Shown here piece after piece: positions 35,451 through 44,563 of a stretch of DNA of 64,000 bases. Made by a program: the position numbers and the translations under genes. The notes below the pieces were generated by a model that did not search any database, was not told where the DNA came from, and worked only from the letters and a program-made list of their open reading frames with translations. Location of the stretch: assembly GCF_011762155.1 (NCBI RefSeq), contig NZ_JAASQL010000001.1, positions 744,001-808,000 on the forward strand, written 5' to 3'. Origin of the DNA: Wenyingzhuangia heitensis. GTDB lineage: Bacteria > Bacteroidota > Bacteroidia > Flavobacteriales > Flavobacteriaceae. The first letter of the stretch is position 1. Every line of letters begins with the position of its first letter.

Positions 35451-36398
35451 TTGAACGAACGTTTAATTACCCTAGAGGAAATCAACCCAATAGACTTTTT
35501 TGGGCCTAATAATTCTCATGTCAATCTGATTAAATCTTATTATCCTAAATTAAAATTGGTGGTAAGAGGAAATCAAATAAAAGCATATGGAGAGGCTATT
35601 TTATTAGATGAATTTGAAAAAAGAATAGAAGTATTGGTAAATTATTTAGCTAAATACAATAAGCTAGATGAAACCAGTATAGAGCAACTCTTACTGTCTT
35701 CTCAAATAGAATTGCAAAAACAACGTGCTAAAGATGATGTATTGGTGCATGGTGTGGGAGGGAATTTAATAAAACCCCAAACAGACAACCAACGCAATAT
35801 GGTAAAGGCAATGGCAACTAACGATATGTTGTTTGCTGTTGGGCCTGCAGGTACAGGAAAAACTTACACGGCCGTTGCAATGGCAGTTAGAGCTTTAAAA
35901 GAAAAAGAAGTTAAAAAAATAATTTTAACAAGACCAGCAGTAGAGTCTGGAGAAAACTTAGGTTTTTTACCTGGTGATATGAAAGAAAAGTTAGATCCGT
36001 ATATGCAACCTTTATACGATGCTTTGCGTGATATGATTCCTGCAGAACGTTTGGCATCTCATATGGAAAAAGGAATCATACAAATTGCTCCTTTGGCTTT
36101 TATGCGTGGTAGAACGTTAGACAATGCTTTTGTGATTTTAGATGAAGCACAAAATACCACTCATAGTCAAATGAAAATGTTTTTGACGAGAATGGGAAAA
36201 AGAGCCAAGTTTGTGATTAATGGTGATCCAGGTCAAATAGATTTACCAAGAAAACAAGTATCCGGACTAAAAGAAGCTTTATTGGCTTTAAAAGAGGTAA
36301 AAGGAATTGCGCAAGTTCATTTAGACGGTAAAGATGTTATTCGTCACCGTTTGGTTAAAGAAATTATTACAGCCTATAAAAGTATAGAAATAGATTAA
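35451..36398 (+). CDS. PhoH family ATPase
   Basis: A 315-residue protein with an N-terminal KH-like region (residues 20-75) and a PhoH ATPase domain. Walker A is GPAGTGKTYTA (about 136-146) and Walker B is FVILDEAQNTT (about 225-235), followed by TRMGKRAKFVINGDPGQIDL. The start must be TTG at 35451 (NERLITLEEI follows); no ATG or GTG fits, and homologues share this N-terminus. PhoH proteins are RNA-linked ATPases; YbeZ works with the RNase YbeY in rRNA maturation. It is divergent from the gldFG operon. Confidence 0.9.
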   Translation: MNERLITLEEINPIDFFGPNNSHVNLIKSYYPKLKLVVRGNQIKAYGEAILLDEFEKRIEVLVNYLAKYNKLDETSIEQLLLSSQIELQKQRAKDDVLVHGVGGNLIKPQTDNQRNMVKAMATNDMLFAVGPAGTGKTYTAVAMAVRALKEKEVKKIILTRPAVESGENLGFLPGDMKEKLDPYMQPLYDALRDMIPAERLASHMEKGIIQIAPLAFMRGRTLDNAFVILDEAQNTTHSQMKMFLTRMGKRAKFVINGDPGQIDLPRKQVSGLKEALLALKEVKGIAQVHLDGKDVIRHRLVKEIITAYKSIEID

Positions 36399-36412
36399 AT
36401 AACTTTATAGAA

Positions 36413-36440
36413 GCGAGTAAGAACATCCTTGCTCTTTTTT
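36413..36440 (+). terminator. Terminator between phoH and purC
   Basis: GAGTAAG (36415-36421) pairs with CTTGCTC (36428-36434), one T-G wobble, followed by six T. Confidence 0.6.
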
Positions 36441-36485
36441 ATAAAGTCTAGATACTTGACTGTAGCTACTTCGGTCAAAAAAAAG

Positions 36486-36493
36486 TATTTTTG
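36486..36493 (+). promoter_or_regulatory. Putative -7 element for purC
   Basis: TATTTTTG matches TAnnTTTG and lies 20 bases before the chosen purC ATG. A -33 TTTG was not found at the standard distance. The element supports the downstream start rather than the longer frame. Confidence 0.45.
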
Positions 36494-36512
36494 CAACAAA
36501 TTAAATTCCCAG

Positions 36513-37460
36513 ATGAGTAACACAATTAACGATACCAATTTTAATTTTCCTGGTCAAACAGCAATTTATAAAGGAAAAGTTCGTGAAGTTTATACTGTAA
36601 ACAAAAAACTAGTAATGATTGCTTCAGACAGACTTTCTGCGTTTGATGTAATTATGCCAAAACAAATTCCTTATAAAGGGCAGATCTTAAATCAGATTGC
36701 AGCTAAAATGTTAGAAGCAACCAAAGATATTTGTCCAAACTGGGTATTGGGAACTCCAGATCCAAACGTAACTGTTGGGTACGCTTGCGAACCTTTTAAA
36801 GTAGAAATGGTAGTACGTGGTTATTGTACAGGGCATGCTTGGAGAACTTATGCTAGTGGAGAAAGAGTATTGTGTGGAATTACCATGCCAGAAGGAATGA
36901 AAGAGAATGATAAATTCCCAGCTCCAATTATTACTCCAACAACCAAGGCTGATTTAGGAGATCATGATGAAGATATTTCTAGAGAAGCAATTTTGGTAAA
37001 TGGAATTGTATCAGAAGAAGATTACAAACAGTTAGAGGCTTATACATTGGCTTTGTTTGCAAAAGGAACAGAATTGGCTGCAGAAAGAGGGTTGATTTTA
37101 GTAGATACTAAATATGAGTTTGGAAAAACTTCGGAGGGTAAAATTGTGGTGATTGATGAAATTCATACGCCAGATTCTTCTCGTTATTTTTATGCAGATG
37201 GATATCAAGAAAGACAAGATAAAGGAGAGTCTCAAAAGCAATTGTCTAAAGAGTTTGTTCGTCAATGGTTGATAGAAAATGGTTTTCAAGGAAAAGAAGG
37301 GCAACAAATCCCTGAATTAACAGAAGAAAAAATAGAAGAAATCTCTAACAGATACATTGAATTGTACGAGCAAATTACAGGAGAGAATTTTGTAAAAGCA
37401 GACATATCTAATGTCTTAGAAAGAATAGACAAAAATGTTACTGACTTTTTAAAAGCCTAA
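36513..37460 (+). CDS. purC: Phosphoribosylaminoimidazole-succinocarboxamide synthase
   Basis: A 315-residue SAICAR synthetase joining aspartate to CAIR in purine synthesis. I use the ATG at 36513 ([15 protein letters not shown]); the longer frame from 36429 would cover the preceding terminator and promoter element. Motifs YKGKVREVY (about residue 18), [23 protein letters not shown] and [15 protein letters not shown] are intact. This is the larger type found in eukaryotes and many bacteria, with a C-terminal extension compared with the roughly 240-residue form. Confidence 0.95.
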   Translation: MSNTINDTNFNFPGQTAIYKGKVREVYTVNKKLVMIASDRLSAFDVIMPKQIPYKGQILNQIAAKMLEATKDICPNWVLGTPDPNVTVGYACEPFKVEMVVRGYCTGHAWRTYASGERVLCGITMPEGMKENDKFPAPIITPTTKADLGDHDEDISREAILVNGIVSEEDYKQLEAYTLALFAKGTELAAERGLILVDTKYEFGKTSEGKIVVIDEIHTPDSSRYFYADGYQERQDKGESQKQLSKEFVRQWLIENGFQGKEGQQIPELTEEKIEEISNRYIELYEQITGENFVKADISNVLERIDKNVTDFLKA

Positions 37461-37478
37461 CTTTTGTTCAAAAAAAAT

Positions 37479-37512
37479 AAAAGCCTCAAACAACTAGTTT
37501 GAGGCTTTTTTT
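37479..37512. terminator. Bidirectional terminator after purC
   Basis: AAAAGCCTCAAAC and GTTTGAGGCTTTT form a perfect 13-bp stem with a five-base loop, A-rich on the left and T-rich on the right. It separates convergent purC and the beta-helix gene. Confidence 0.88.
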
Positions 37513-37524
37513 AGAACCTGTTTT

Positions 37525-40110
37525 TTAGTTTTTAATCACTTTTAGTACCGTAGGTTTGTTACTTATAATTTTTACAAAATAAACTCCTGATGGTTGATTT
37601 TTTATACTTAACGGAATTTGACCATTTGTGATGGTACATGTTTTAGATTGAATTAATTGAGATTGTACATTGTAAATCTCTACAGGAACTTCTCCATTAC
37701 TAACAGGAATTATTAGGTTAAATTCTCCGTGAGTTGGATTAGGGCTCGCTATTGTGTTGTTGTAATAATCTATAGATTTAATAGCAAGACCTTCACAATT
37801 TGGTTCCGAACTTATTTTAACTAAATCTCCTTGATTTACTTGAATATCAATAGAGGTTGATGAGGTTTCTAACACCAATTCATTATTTACAGAAATGCTA
37901 TAAGGAGGTGTTCCGTTACTAATTTCAATATGATAAGTTCCGTTGCTTTTTAAAGAGGATTCTATGCTAATACTAGAGCTTTTTTCTATTCTAACCATAA
38001 AACATTGTTCATCGGTTTCTCCTTGCAAGGAGATACATAGGTTATAATTGTCAGGTTCAATATTTTCCAGTGTAATTTCTTTGGTAAAGGCAGTAGTTTG
38101 TCCGTTAAACGTTACGTTATAGTTTTTAGAAATATCTGCTGAAATAATAATTTTACCATTGTTTTCGTTGGGGCAGGTTTCTGAGTAAGAGGTAATCGTG
38201 AATTGTGAGTCAAAAATACTCCAAAGTGCATCCTCTCCTGTATCTTCAATAGCGTTGATACCTGCAGTCCATCTAGTTCCTCCACGTTCATAGGCACCAA
38301 TATCTGGGTTTACCCCTTTATAGGGTTTTGTAAATCCAGAAATAATAGGAGCTTGGTCTATCAAATCACTTCCTGCTGCAGGCATAAAATTTTGATTGTC
38401 TGCATTCTCAAAAGGAGAAGTAGCAAAAATAGGACTGTTCTGAATGTCGAATTCGCTAGCTCCATTTCCTGTATGCCAAGTCCCATTACTAGCATAATTG
38501 TTGTATATTTTGTTATTAGATTGTGGATAACCATTTACCCAAGAATCCATAGCTGTTTGTGTATTCCAAATGGTATTGTGGTAAAAATCTAAATTTGTAT
38601 TGTTCCAGTTTACCTGATAACCACTCCAAGATACATTCCAAACCACGTTATGGTGTACCGTATACCCCTTACTGTCGTTGTCTAAGTAAATACCAGCAGC
38701 CTTGGCAGGATCTCCCGCACTGTGTGAATAATCTGGAGCTGTAGCATCGTGAAACCAGTTGTGGTGAATTTCATTGTTTTTAAGATTATTGTTTCCTACA
38801 GTGTAAAAAACACCAGAATCGCTATTTATTTTTTGACTTGCAGAAACATCATTGTAAGCAATTTCACAGTTAGATCCTGCCACATACATTCCGTCTCTAC
38901 CTGCGTTAAAAATAGTGTTTTTTAGAACTTTCATATTGTCCCCACTTGTTCTTATGGGAGATGCATGTATTCCTACATAATCTATATTGCTAATGGTGTT
39001 TCCTTCCACAGTACAATTGTCTGCAGCCCACCCAGAAATTACAATTCCACTAACAGAACTGTGGTTGATAGTACATCCTTTGATAAGTGTATTGTCTCCT
39101 AGAACTTCAATAGCCGCTTCTCCAACTTGTGCAGAGGTGTTGGTTAAATCATCATGTCCTTCGCTACCGTGTGTTATGGTACAGTTTAGAATTTGATTGT
39201 TATCTGCATTGTTGTTTATGGTGATACTTCCTCCAAAAATGTGGAGTCTTTCTAGTTTGATGTAATCCCCAGACAACTCAATAGCAATTTTTCGGGTTGC
39301 ATATTCAACAGTGTCATCTGCAGGAATAGAACCATCAGCAGTTTGTAAATAGAGGGTGTTGGTGTTAGCATCATAATACCATTCTCTAGCATAATCCAAA
39401 GCCTCTAGTTTGTTAAATAAGTACATTTGTCCCCTCTTATTATTAGGATAATCTCTCCAAGTGGTAGGGTTGTGTATGCTAAAAGGCCATTTGTTAATGT
39501 CAACTTCAGTAAAATCTATTCTTGTGGTAGAACTAGAAGTAATCCCTCTTGTCCAACTTGCTCCAGAATGGGCTCCTAAATAATAAACCATACCACCAGA
39601 CCAATCTATATTAGGAATATTATCAGCATTAAAATAAGTACCATTTCCATCTGTTACAGGGGTACAATCCACTGTCCAGCGATTGTTGTCTGTGTTGTTT
39701 GGCCATCTTGCCAAATCCATAAATTCTTGGTTATGATATACAGCACGAAATCTACTTGCAATAGACATGTTTATATTGGTTTTGTAAATATTACCATTGT
39801 GTAATTGCCAATTGTTTATTTTAGAGGTTGCTTTAATTTCTACATGTTCACCGTCAGCAGCTTTAAAGGTTAAGTAGTTGCTGGCAGTTCCGTTTTTAGT
39901 AATGTTAAATTCATCCTTATAAACTCCTGCTCTAATAATACATACATCACCTGCAGACATTACAGAAATGGCTTTGCTAAAAGTTTTATAGGGATTGGTG
40001 ATAGAACCATTATTGCTATCGTTCCCGTTAGTAGCCACATAAATGTCTTTGGCAAAGCCTAAGGAGGTGAACAAGAAAGCAATAAATAGAAATTGTAGTT
40101 TTTTTATCAT
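37525..40110 (-). CDS. Secreted right-handed parallel beta-helix protein with type IX secretion sorting domain
   Basis: An 861-residue exported protein. It has a signal peptide (residues 1-20, ending FTSLGFA), then IYVATNGNDSNNGSITNPYK and GDVCIIRAGVYKDEF, the usual opening of right-handed beta-helix proteins. Irregular helix coils follow to about residue 600 (many GN.I.N, H.N..W.. repeats). A middle region precedes a C-terminal domain with SPNPTHGEFNLIIP, GVYFVKII and VLKVIKN, the type A sorting signal of the type IX system. Folds of this kind are common in polysaccharide lyases and hydrolases, so an algal polysaccharide substrate is plausible but unproven; no specific enzyme family could be assigned. 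Confidence 0.85.
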   Translation of the reverse strand: MIKKLQFLFIAFLFTSLGFAKDIYVATNGNDSNNGSITNPYKTFSKAISVMSAGDVCIIRAGVYKDEFNITKNGTASNYLTFKAADGEHVEIKATSKINNWQLHNGNIYKTNINMSIASRFRAVYHNQEFMDLARWPNNTDNNRWTVDCTPVTDGNGTYFNADNIPNIDWSGGMVYYLGAHSGASWTRGITSSSTTRIDFTEVDINKWPFSIHNPTTWRDYPNNKRGQMYLFNKLEALDYAREWYYDANTNTLYLQTADGSIPADDTVEYATRKIAIELSGDYIKLERLHIFGGSITINNNADNNQILNCTITHGSEGHDDLTNTSAQVGEAAIEVLGDNTLIKGCTINHSSVSGIVISGWAADNCTVEGNTISNIDYVGIHASPIRTSGDNMKVLKNTIFNAGRDGMYVAGSNCEIAYNDVSASQKINSDSGVFYTVGNNNLKNNEIHHNWFHDATAPDYSHSAGDPAKAAGIYLDNDSKGYTVHHNVVWNVSWSGYQVNWNNTNLDFYHNTIWNTQTAMDSWVNGYPQSNNKIYNNYASNGTWHTGNGASEFDIQNSPIFATSPFENADNQNFMPAAGSDLIDQAPIISGFTKPYKGVNPDIGAYERGGTRWTAGINAIEDTGEDALWSIFDSQFTITSYSETCPNENNGKIIISADISKNYNVTFNGQTTAFTKEITLENIEPDNYNLCISLQGETDEQCFMVRIEKSSSISIESSLKSNGTYHIEISNGTPPYSISVNNELVLETSSTSIDIQVNQGDLVKISSEPNCEGLAIKSIDYYNNTIASPNPTHGEFNLIIPVSNGEVPVEIYNVQSQLIQSKTCTITNGQIPLSIKNQPSGVYFVKIISNKPTVLKVIKN

Positions 40111-40251
40111 TACAAAATTATATTAAACAATGTGTTGCTAATTTATTGATTCATTGATGATTGTTGTAGTAGATATCTTGCTTTTTGTAGAACAAATAAA
40201 CTATTTAAGGCGATTATTTGGTTTTATTCTTTTGTAAGGGTGTTGAATACT

Positions 40252-41121
40252 CTAGATTTTATCACCTAAAAATTTTTGAAATTTACTAGGACTTCCATCC
40301 GCATCACCAGTTAATAAGTAATAAATCATACCTGCATCCGAAATGTCAGCTCTTTTTTCTTTGTGTTTTTTCATACTTGTCCAAATCCATGCAATGTCTT
40401 TATTTGGGTGATTTTTTAACCAATCCCAAACCGACCAATCATGGTTAGAACTCCATCCTTCTGTGGGAATATTTTTCTTGTTTTGATCTTTGATTCGTTT
40501 AAATTTTAATTTATTTCCGCTCAAATTAATCACATCCTCAATCGTGTGATGATCGGGTCTTCTTAAATGATGATCATTGTAATTGCTGTGTGATAAAATA
40601 TAGACATGAGACAAAGCTTCTGAATGTCCTTCTTTTATAGTTTGTTGAACGGCTTGGTACAAAAACTCAGAGGGACCCATGTTGATAAAAAACAAAGGGT
40701 TGTTTGGTGTTGATATTTCCAGTTGTTTTTTTAAATGAGTAATGGCTTCTTTTTTTTGAATTCCTACATCAAAAAATAGATTTGGGTTATAGTTCCATCT
40801 TTTTATAGACCCATCTACACCTTCTTTCATATAGTTTCTAACTGTGGTGTGTGGCGGAGAAGGCATAAAGTTGTTGTACGAAAAATGAACCAATTTATCT
40901 TGCAATTTTAGTTTAGCCAACATTGCCAAAGCAGCAGGAGTAGCTCCCCAATCGTCTGGATCTGCATAGTTATAAGTACCTGTGTATTCTAAATCGGGTT
41001 GCGCGTTTCCATCGGCACTACACGCAATTCTATTGTTGTTGTATTTTTTAAACTGTGCATTTGTTGTAAAAGACAGACAATATATAGATAGAATTACTAG
41101 TGGTAAAAAAAATGTTTTCAT
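40252..41121 (-). CDS. Exported protein of unknown function, possibly nucleoside-hydrolase-like fold
   Basis: A 289-residue protein with a clear signal peptide (residues 1-22, ending FTTNAQ). I do not recognise a named family with certainty. The segment RIACSADGNAQPD then NYADPDDWGATPAALAMLAKL recalls the Asp-rich N-terminal loop and following helix of nucleoside-hydrolase-like folds. ILSHSNYNDHHLRRPDHHTIEDV is unusually His/Asp-rich and could bind metal. The C-terminal half has GWSSNHDWSVWDWLKNHPNKDIAWIW. It lies between two other exported proteins on the same strand, suggesting a joint extracellular role, possibly on carbohydrates. Confidence 0.6.
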   Translation of the reverse strand: MKTFFLPLVILSIYCLSFTTNAQFKKYNNNRIACSADGNAQPDLEYTGTYNYADPDDWGATPAALAMLAKLKLQDKLVHFSYNNFMPSPPHTTVRNYMKEGVDGSIKRWNYNPNLFFDVGIQKKEAITHLKKQLEISTPNNPLFFINMGPSEFLYQAVQQTIKEGHSEALSHVYILSHSNYNDHHLRRPDHHTIEDVINLSGNKLKFKRIKDQNKKNIPTEGWSSNHDWSVWDWLKNHPNKDIAWIWTSMKKHKEKRADISDAGMIYYLLTGDADGSPSKFQKFLGDKI

Positions 41122-41144
41122 GAATGATATAAGTTAGGAGTAAA

Positions 41145-41888
41145 TTAATCGCAAGTACTAGTTTCTGTTAAATCTTTAGATGTTTCTGCGACAACATCAT
41201 TATCTAAGCCAGTAGATAAGATAATTTTATCTAGTTGAAAATGTTTAGATCGTGCGCAAATATTTAATGTGTATTCTCCTGCTTCCGGAAAATCAACGGT
41301 CATCCATGAGCTAGATTTTGGGTTGTGTAAATCGAGAGCACCCCCAAAGGCAAACTCACCATCTTTAGCACTTCTACTTACAAATTTTTCGTAATGTTCT
41401 AAGGTAACAGGTTGTTGATTAACATAGGCACGACCTAAATCTCCCGGAAAATAAATCCATACATCATTAGCTAAATCTCCAGAGGCTTCTTCGGGTGGTT
41501 GTCTCATAAACCATTTAACTCTATATCCTGCTTTTGCAGGTACATAAAATTTCACACTAATTTCGTGTGTTAAATTGGGACTATTGTAATTATTTGCTCC
41601 AGTATATTCAATGTATTTTCCTCCAGATGCTTTTTCATCTGCTACGACTCCCCATTTTCCTTGCAATTCAAAACTCTCTCCTTCTAAAATTAGCAATCCA
41701 TCTTTTGTAGTAATATTACAAGCTGTTGGAGTTTCGTTATCACCATTATCGTCGTCATCATTGTCTTCGTTGTTTTCGTCAATTGGAGCTTCTTCTGTGG
41801 GAGGAATAAAATTGTCTTCAGAAGCATCATCGGTACAAGAAATTAATAAACTAAAAATTACGATTGGTAAAAAAAGAAGTTTTTTCAT
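41145..41888 (-). CDS. Lipoprotein with carbohydrate-binding-module-like domain
   Basis: A 247-residue predicted lipoprotein: MKKLLFLPIVIFSLLISCTD has a lipobox ending at Cys18. An acidic linker follows (residues 25-54, mostly Asp, Glu and Asn). After it comes a domain beginning LLILEGESFELQGKWGVVAD with KASGGKYIEYTG and ending FQLDKIILSTG, a pattern seen in CBM6/CBM35-type beta-sandwich modules. It is probably surface-exposed and sugar-binding; no catalytic domain is present. It is the first gene of a three-gene leftward group, 23 bases before the next start. Confidence 0.72.
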   Translation of the reverse strand: MKKLLFLPIVIFSLLISCTDDASEDNFIPPTEEAPIDENNEDNDDDDNGDNETPTACNITTKDGLLILEGESFELQGKWGVVADEKASGGKYIEYTGANNYNSPNLTHEISVKFYVPAKAGYRVKWFMRQPPEEASGDLANDVWIYFPGDLGRAYVNQQPVTLEHYEKFVSRSAKDGEFAFGGALDLHNPKSSSWMTVDFPEAGEYTLNICARSKHFQLDKIILSTGLDNDVVAETSKDLTETSTCD

Positions 41889-41984
41889 GGTTGTCTAGTG
41901 TTTTTTAAGTGTTGCTATGTTTAGTTAGAATATTTTATAATATTAAAAATGTAATATTTAGTTGTTTTTATTGCGATATTGTCA

Positions 41985-41992
41985 CAAATCTA
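41985..41992 (-). promoter_or_regulatory. Putative -7 element for the lipoprotein gene group
   Basis: The minus strand reads TAGATTTG, matching TAnnTTTG, roughly 95 bases before the start codon. The -33 box is weak. Confidence 0.35.
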
Positions 41993-42113
41993 TCATTTAG
42001 ATTGGTAAAAAGTATTGTCTAGTACTATACAATAACTTTACAGTTGCTTTAGTTGTTTTAAATAGGAATATTATAATCCTTTAGAGTTTGTAAAATTGGT
42101 TACATTGCTTACT

Positions 42114-43670
42114 ATGAAAAAAATATTTTGTTTATATGTTTTGGGGATTGTTTATTTCTTGAATAGTTATGGAGCAAATCTTGGTATTGTTAATGACTTT
42201 CAATTTATTGAAGAACAAAATAAGGATACGATAGCTCTTGGTAAAAACAACAAAACTGATCTGGTTCAATTCCATTTAGAAGCGGCTGATGTACATAAAA
42301 ATAAAGGGATGTATGCGGTTGCTTATGAGCATTTGTGGGAAGCTTTACTATTAGCAAAAGCAGAAAATAATTATAGAGGAATAGCAGCAATTCATAACGA
42401 GCTAGGTATGTTGTATGGTATTTATAATAAAGAAGATAAGGCGATAGAACATAAGATATTAACGTTAAAATATATAAAGAAAGATACGGTAGAGGGGAGG
42501 CGTAAATCAAATAATTTAAGAAAAGCTTATTATAGTCTGGCAGTGCAGTATAGGAAGGCAAAAAACTATGATAAGAGTACTGTGTATTTAGATTCTTGTT
42601 TATACGTAGAAAGAAATATTCCTGATAGAATGGATCGTAATGCTTATGTTTTTGCAGAAAAAGGAAATTTACATTTGTTGCAAAATAATTTAAAAGAAGC
42701 CGAGCTTTTTTTAATAAGAGCAAAACAGTTGTTGGAAGAAGAAAATAGACATTATTTGGTTGTAGTGTATTCTTTTTTGGGTGATTTGTATACAAAAAAA
42801 AACGAGGTTACTAAGGCTCTTTATTACTATGAAAAAAGCCTGAATGCAATATTGGTTACAAATTCGCATACAGATTTAAAAACCGATATTTTGCAAAAAA
42901 TAGCCTCTATTTATAAAAAACAAAATAAAGTTGATAAAGCCTATTACTACCTAGAACAATCTACTAAAATAGGAGATAGTTTATTTGGTATGCGAAACAA
43001 AAATAACAGTGATCTTTTTGAAATTAAAAATAAATACAAAGAGGCATTGGTAAAAAAAGATGCATATATAAATCAACAAGAAGATGTTATTGAAAAGAAA
43101 AAACAAATTCAGATCCGATTGATTTTTGCTATCGCAATTATTCTATTTATTTTAATTGTTTTGATATTACTTTTTTATCATAAAGCAAAGGTTAAAAGAT
43201 TAAAAGCTGAAAAAGAAAAGGTTGCTTTAGAAATTAAGCACGACAAAGAAAAAATAAATGTTGTACTAGAGAGCAAGAGTAAAGAGTTAACCGTTTCTGC
43301 CTTACAACTAATAGAAAAAGATAAAAATATAGAAACTTTACTGGAGGCTTTAAAGTTAAATGCTCCCGACACTTATAGAAAAATACATAAAGAAATAGTA
43401 AGAGGAAATAAAGATTTATGGGAGAGTTTTAATTTGCGATTTACAGAGGTAAACACAGATTTTTACAAACGATTAAGAGATAAACATGATGAGCTAACAC
43501 CAACAGAACAAAAACACTGTGCTTTAATTAAATTAAAATTTGATAGTAAAGAGATGGCTAAGCTACTTAATATATCTGTAAATAGTGTTCATATATCTAG
43601 ACATAGAATTCGTAAAAAAATAGGCCTTGAAAGAGGAGAAGATTTAAGTAATTATATTTCTAGTATATAA
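42114..43670 (+). CDS. Membrane-anchored TPR protein with LuxR-type HTH output domain
   Basis: About 518 residues from the ATG at 42114 (MKKIFCLYVLGIVYFLNSYG, a signal peptide); the upstream frame only adds six residues. Tetratricopeptide repeats span about residues 45-285. A single membrane helix lies near 330-352 (IFAIAIILFILIVLILLFY). A cytoplasmic coiled coil (355-410) leads to a C-terminal helix-turn-helix, where LTPTEQKHCALIKLKFDSKE and LLNISVNSVHISRHRIRKKI are typical of LuxR/GerE-like domains in Flavobacteriia. It probably senses something in the periplasm and acts on DNA. It is divergent from the secreted protein genes, which are its likeliest targets. Confidence 0.82.
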   Translation: MKKIFCLYVLGIVYFLNSYGANLGIVNDFQFIEEQNKDTIALGKNNKTDLVQFHLEAADVHKNKGMYAVAYEHLWEALLLAKAENNYRGIAAIHNELGMLYGIYNKEDKAIEHKILTLKYIKKDTVEGRRKSNNLRKAYYSLAVQYRKAKNYDKSTVYLDSCLYVERNIPDRMDRNAYVFAEKGNLHLLQNNLKEAELFLIRAKQLLEEENRHYLVVVYSFLGDLYTKKNEVTKALYYYEKSLNAILVTNSHTDLKTDILQKIASIYKKQNKVDKAYYYLEQSTKIGDSLFGMRNKNNSDLFEIKNKYKEALVKKDAYINQQEDVIEKKKQIQIRLIFAIAIILFILIVLILLFYHKAKVKRLKAEKEKVALEIKHDKEKINVVLESKSKELTVSALQLIEKDKNIETLLEALKLNAPDTYRKIHKEIVRGNKDLWESFNLRFTEVNTDFYKRLRDKHDELTPTEQKHCALIKLKFDSKEMAKLLNISVNSVHISRHRIRKKIGLERGEDLSNYISSI

Positions 43671-43674
43671 AAAT

Positions 43675-43704
43675 AACAGCCCAAGAGTTAACTCTTGGGC
43701 TGTT
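43675..43704. terminator. 30-base perfect palindrome between convergent genes
   Basis: AACAGCCCAAGAGTT is followed directly by its reverse complement. Placed five bases after one stop codon and six bases before the other, it most likely folds into a hairpin terminating both transcripts, although no strong T-run follows on either side. Confidence 0.65.
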
Positions 43705-43709
43705 AATAA

Positions 43710-44354
43710 TTATGAAAGCAAGCTCTGTATTGCTTTTTTTATTGGAGTTTCACCGCTGTGTAAAGTGATAACTTTGTGGTGTGTAGCTTTGTTGTTTAAA
43801 ACTTCTAATAAGGTGCTAGCTACATCTTGTATAGAGTTTTCTCCTGGGTGTTTAATGTTCACTTCTATTTTTCCAGTTCCTTCCTTTTCTGTTAAGGCAC
43901 TTGGTTGTACTATGGTATAGTTTAAACCACTATTTTTAACCAGCCATTCATCAGAATAATGTTTGGCTATATAATAATCTTTTAGTTGGTCAAAACCTTC
44001 TTGTTTCCATTTGTCTGTTTCTAAAGAGAATACAGAGCTAAGCATAATATATTGTTGTGCGTTTTTGTTTTTTGCAAGTTGCATGGTTTTAACAGCTCCA
44101 TGTAAATCTATTTCTAATAAGTTTTGAGCTCTAGATCCAGCAACAAAATAGACAGCATCCAAAGTATTGGGAGTAATTTCTTGCATGTCTTTAAGTTCGC
44201 CTGTTAAATTTAAATTTATTTGAGTGTAATTTTTGTTTATAAAAAGCAGTTCATCTTGTCTAGTGGTTCCTATTACTTCATGTTGGTTGTCTAATAATTT
44301 TTCTGTTAAAATTTTACCAACTCTACCGCTTGCTCCTATTACTAATATTTTCAT
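43710..44354 (-). CDS. NAD(P)-binding protein, NmrA/atypical SDR type
   Basis: A 214-residue Rossmann-fold protein. The nucleotide-binding motif GASGRVGKILTEKLL is at residues 7-21, and AVYFVAGSRAQ and YIMLSSVFS mark the later strands. DYYIAKHYSDEWLVKNSGLN (about residues 126-145) carries the YxxxK-type pair. Such proteins act as small NAD(P)H-dependent reductases or redox-sensing regulators; the substrate is unknown. It is divergent from an AraC regulator. Confidence 0.82.
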   Translation of the reverse strand: MKILVIGASGRVGKILTEKLLDNQHEVIGTTRQDELLFINKNYTQINLNLTGELKDMQEITPNTLDAVYFVAGSRAQNLLEIDLHGAVKTMQLAKNKNAQQYIMLSSVFSLETDKWKQEGFDQLKDYYIAKHYSDEWLVKNSGLNYTIVQPSALTEKEGTGKIEVNIKHPGENSIQDVASTLLEVLNNKATHHKVITLHSGETPIKKAIQSLLS

Positions 44355-44563
44355 GTATCTGTTCTTTTAAAATTAAATAATAAATTTTTGTTAGAATAAA
44401 TAATCCTATTTACTTTATAAATAAAGATTCAAAAAGGATACCAGAGCATAGGTGATTAAGTTGATTGTAATCAATCAATAAAAACTATTTTAATAGATAG
44501 GTTAAGGTAAAATGTTAACTCTCTTATTTTTTACGACCAAAAAAAAACGAAACTAAAACACAA

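Noticed and set aside
36429-36512. 28-residue N-terminal extension of PurC
   Set aside because: It would be translated through a terminator and a -7 element, and family members start at the MSNTI-type N-terminus.
40113-40120. TAATTTTG on the minus strand as promoter of the beta-helix gene
   Set aside because: It is only two bases before the ATG, so transcription would begin inside the coding sequence; it is probably chance in AT-rich DNA.
42205-42795. 196-residue ORF on the minus strand inside the TPR-LuxR gene
   Set aside because: It is antisense to a well-supported gene and has low-complexity Tyr/Leu/Phe-rich sequence typical of a shadow of AT-rich coding DNA.
43675-43704. 30-base perfect palindrome as a regulator binding site
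   Set aside because: It lies between two convergent stop codons, where a hairpin terminator is the simpler explanation; no promoter is nearby.
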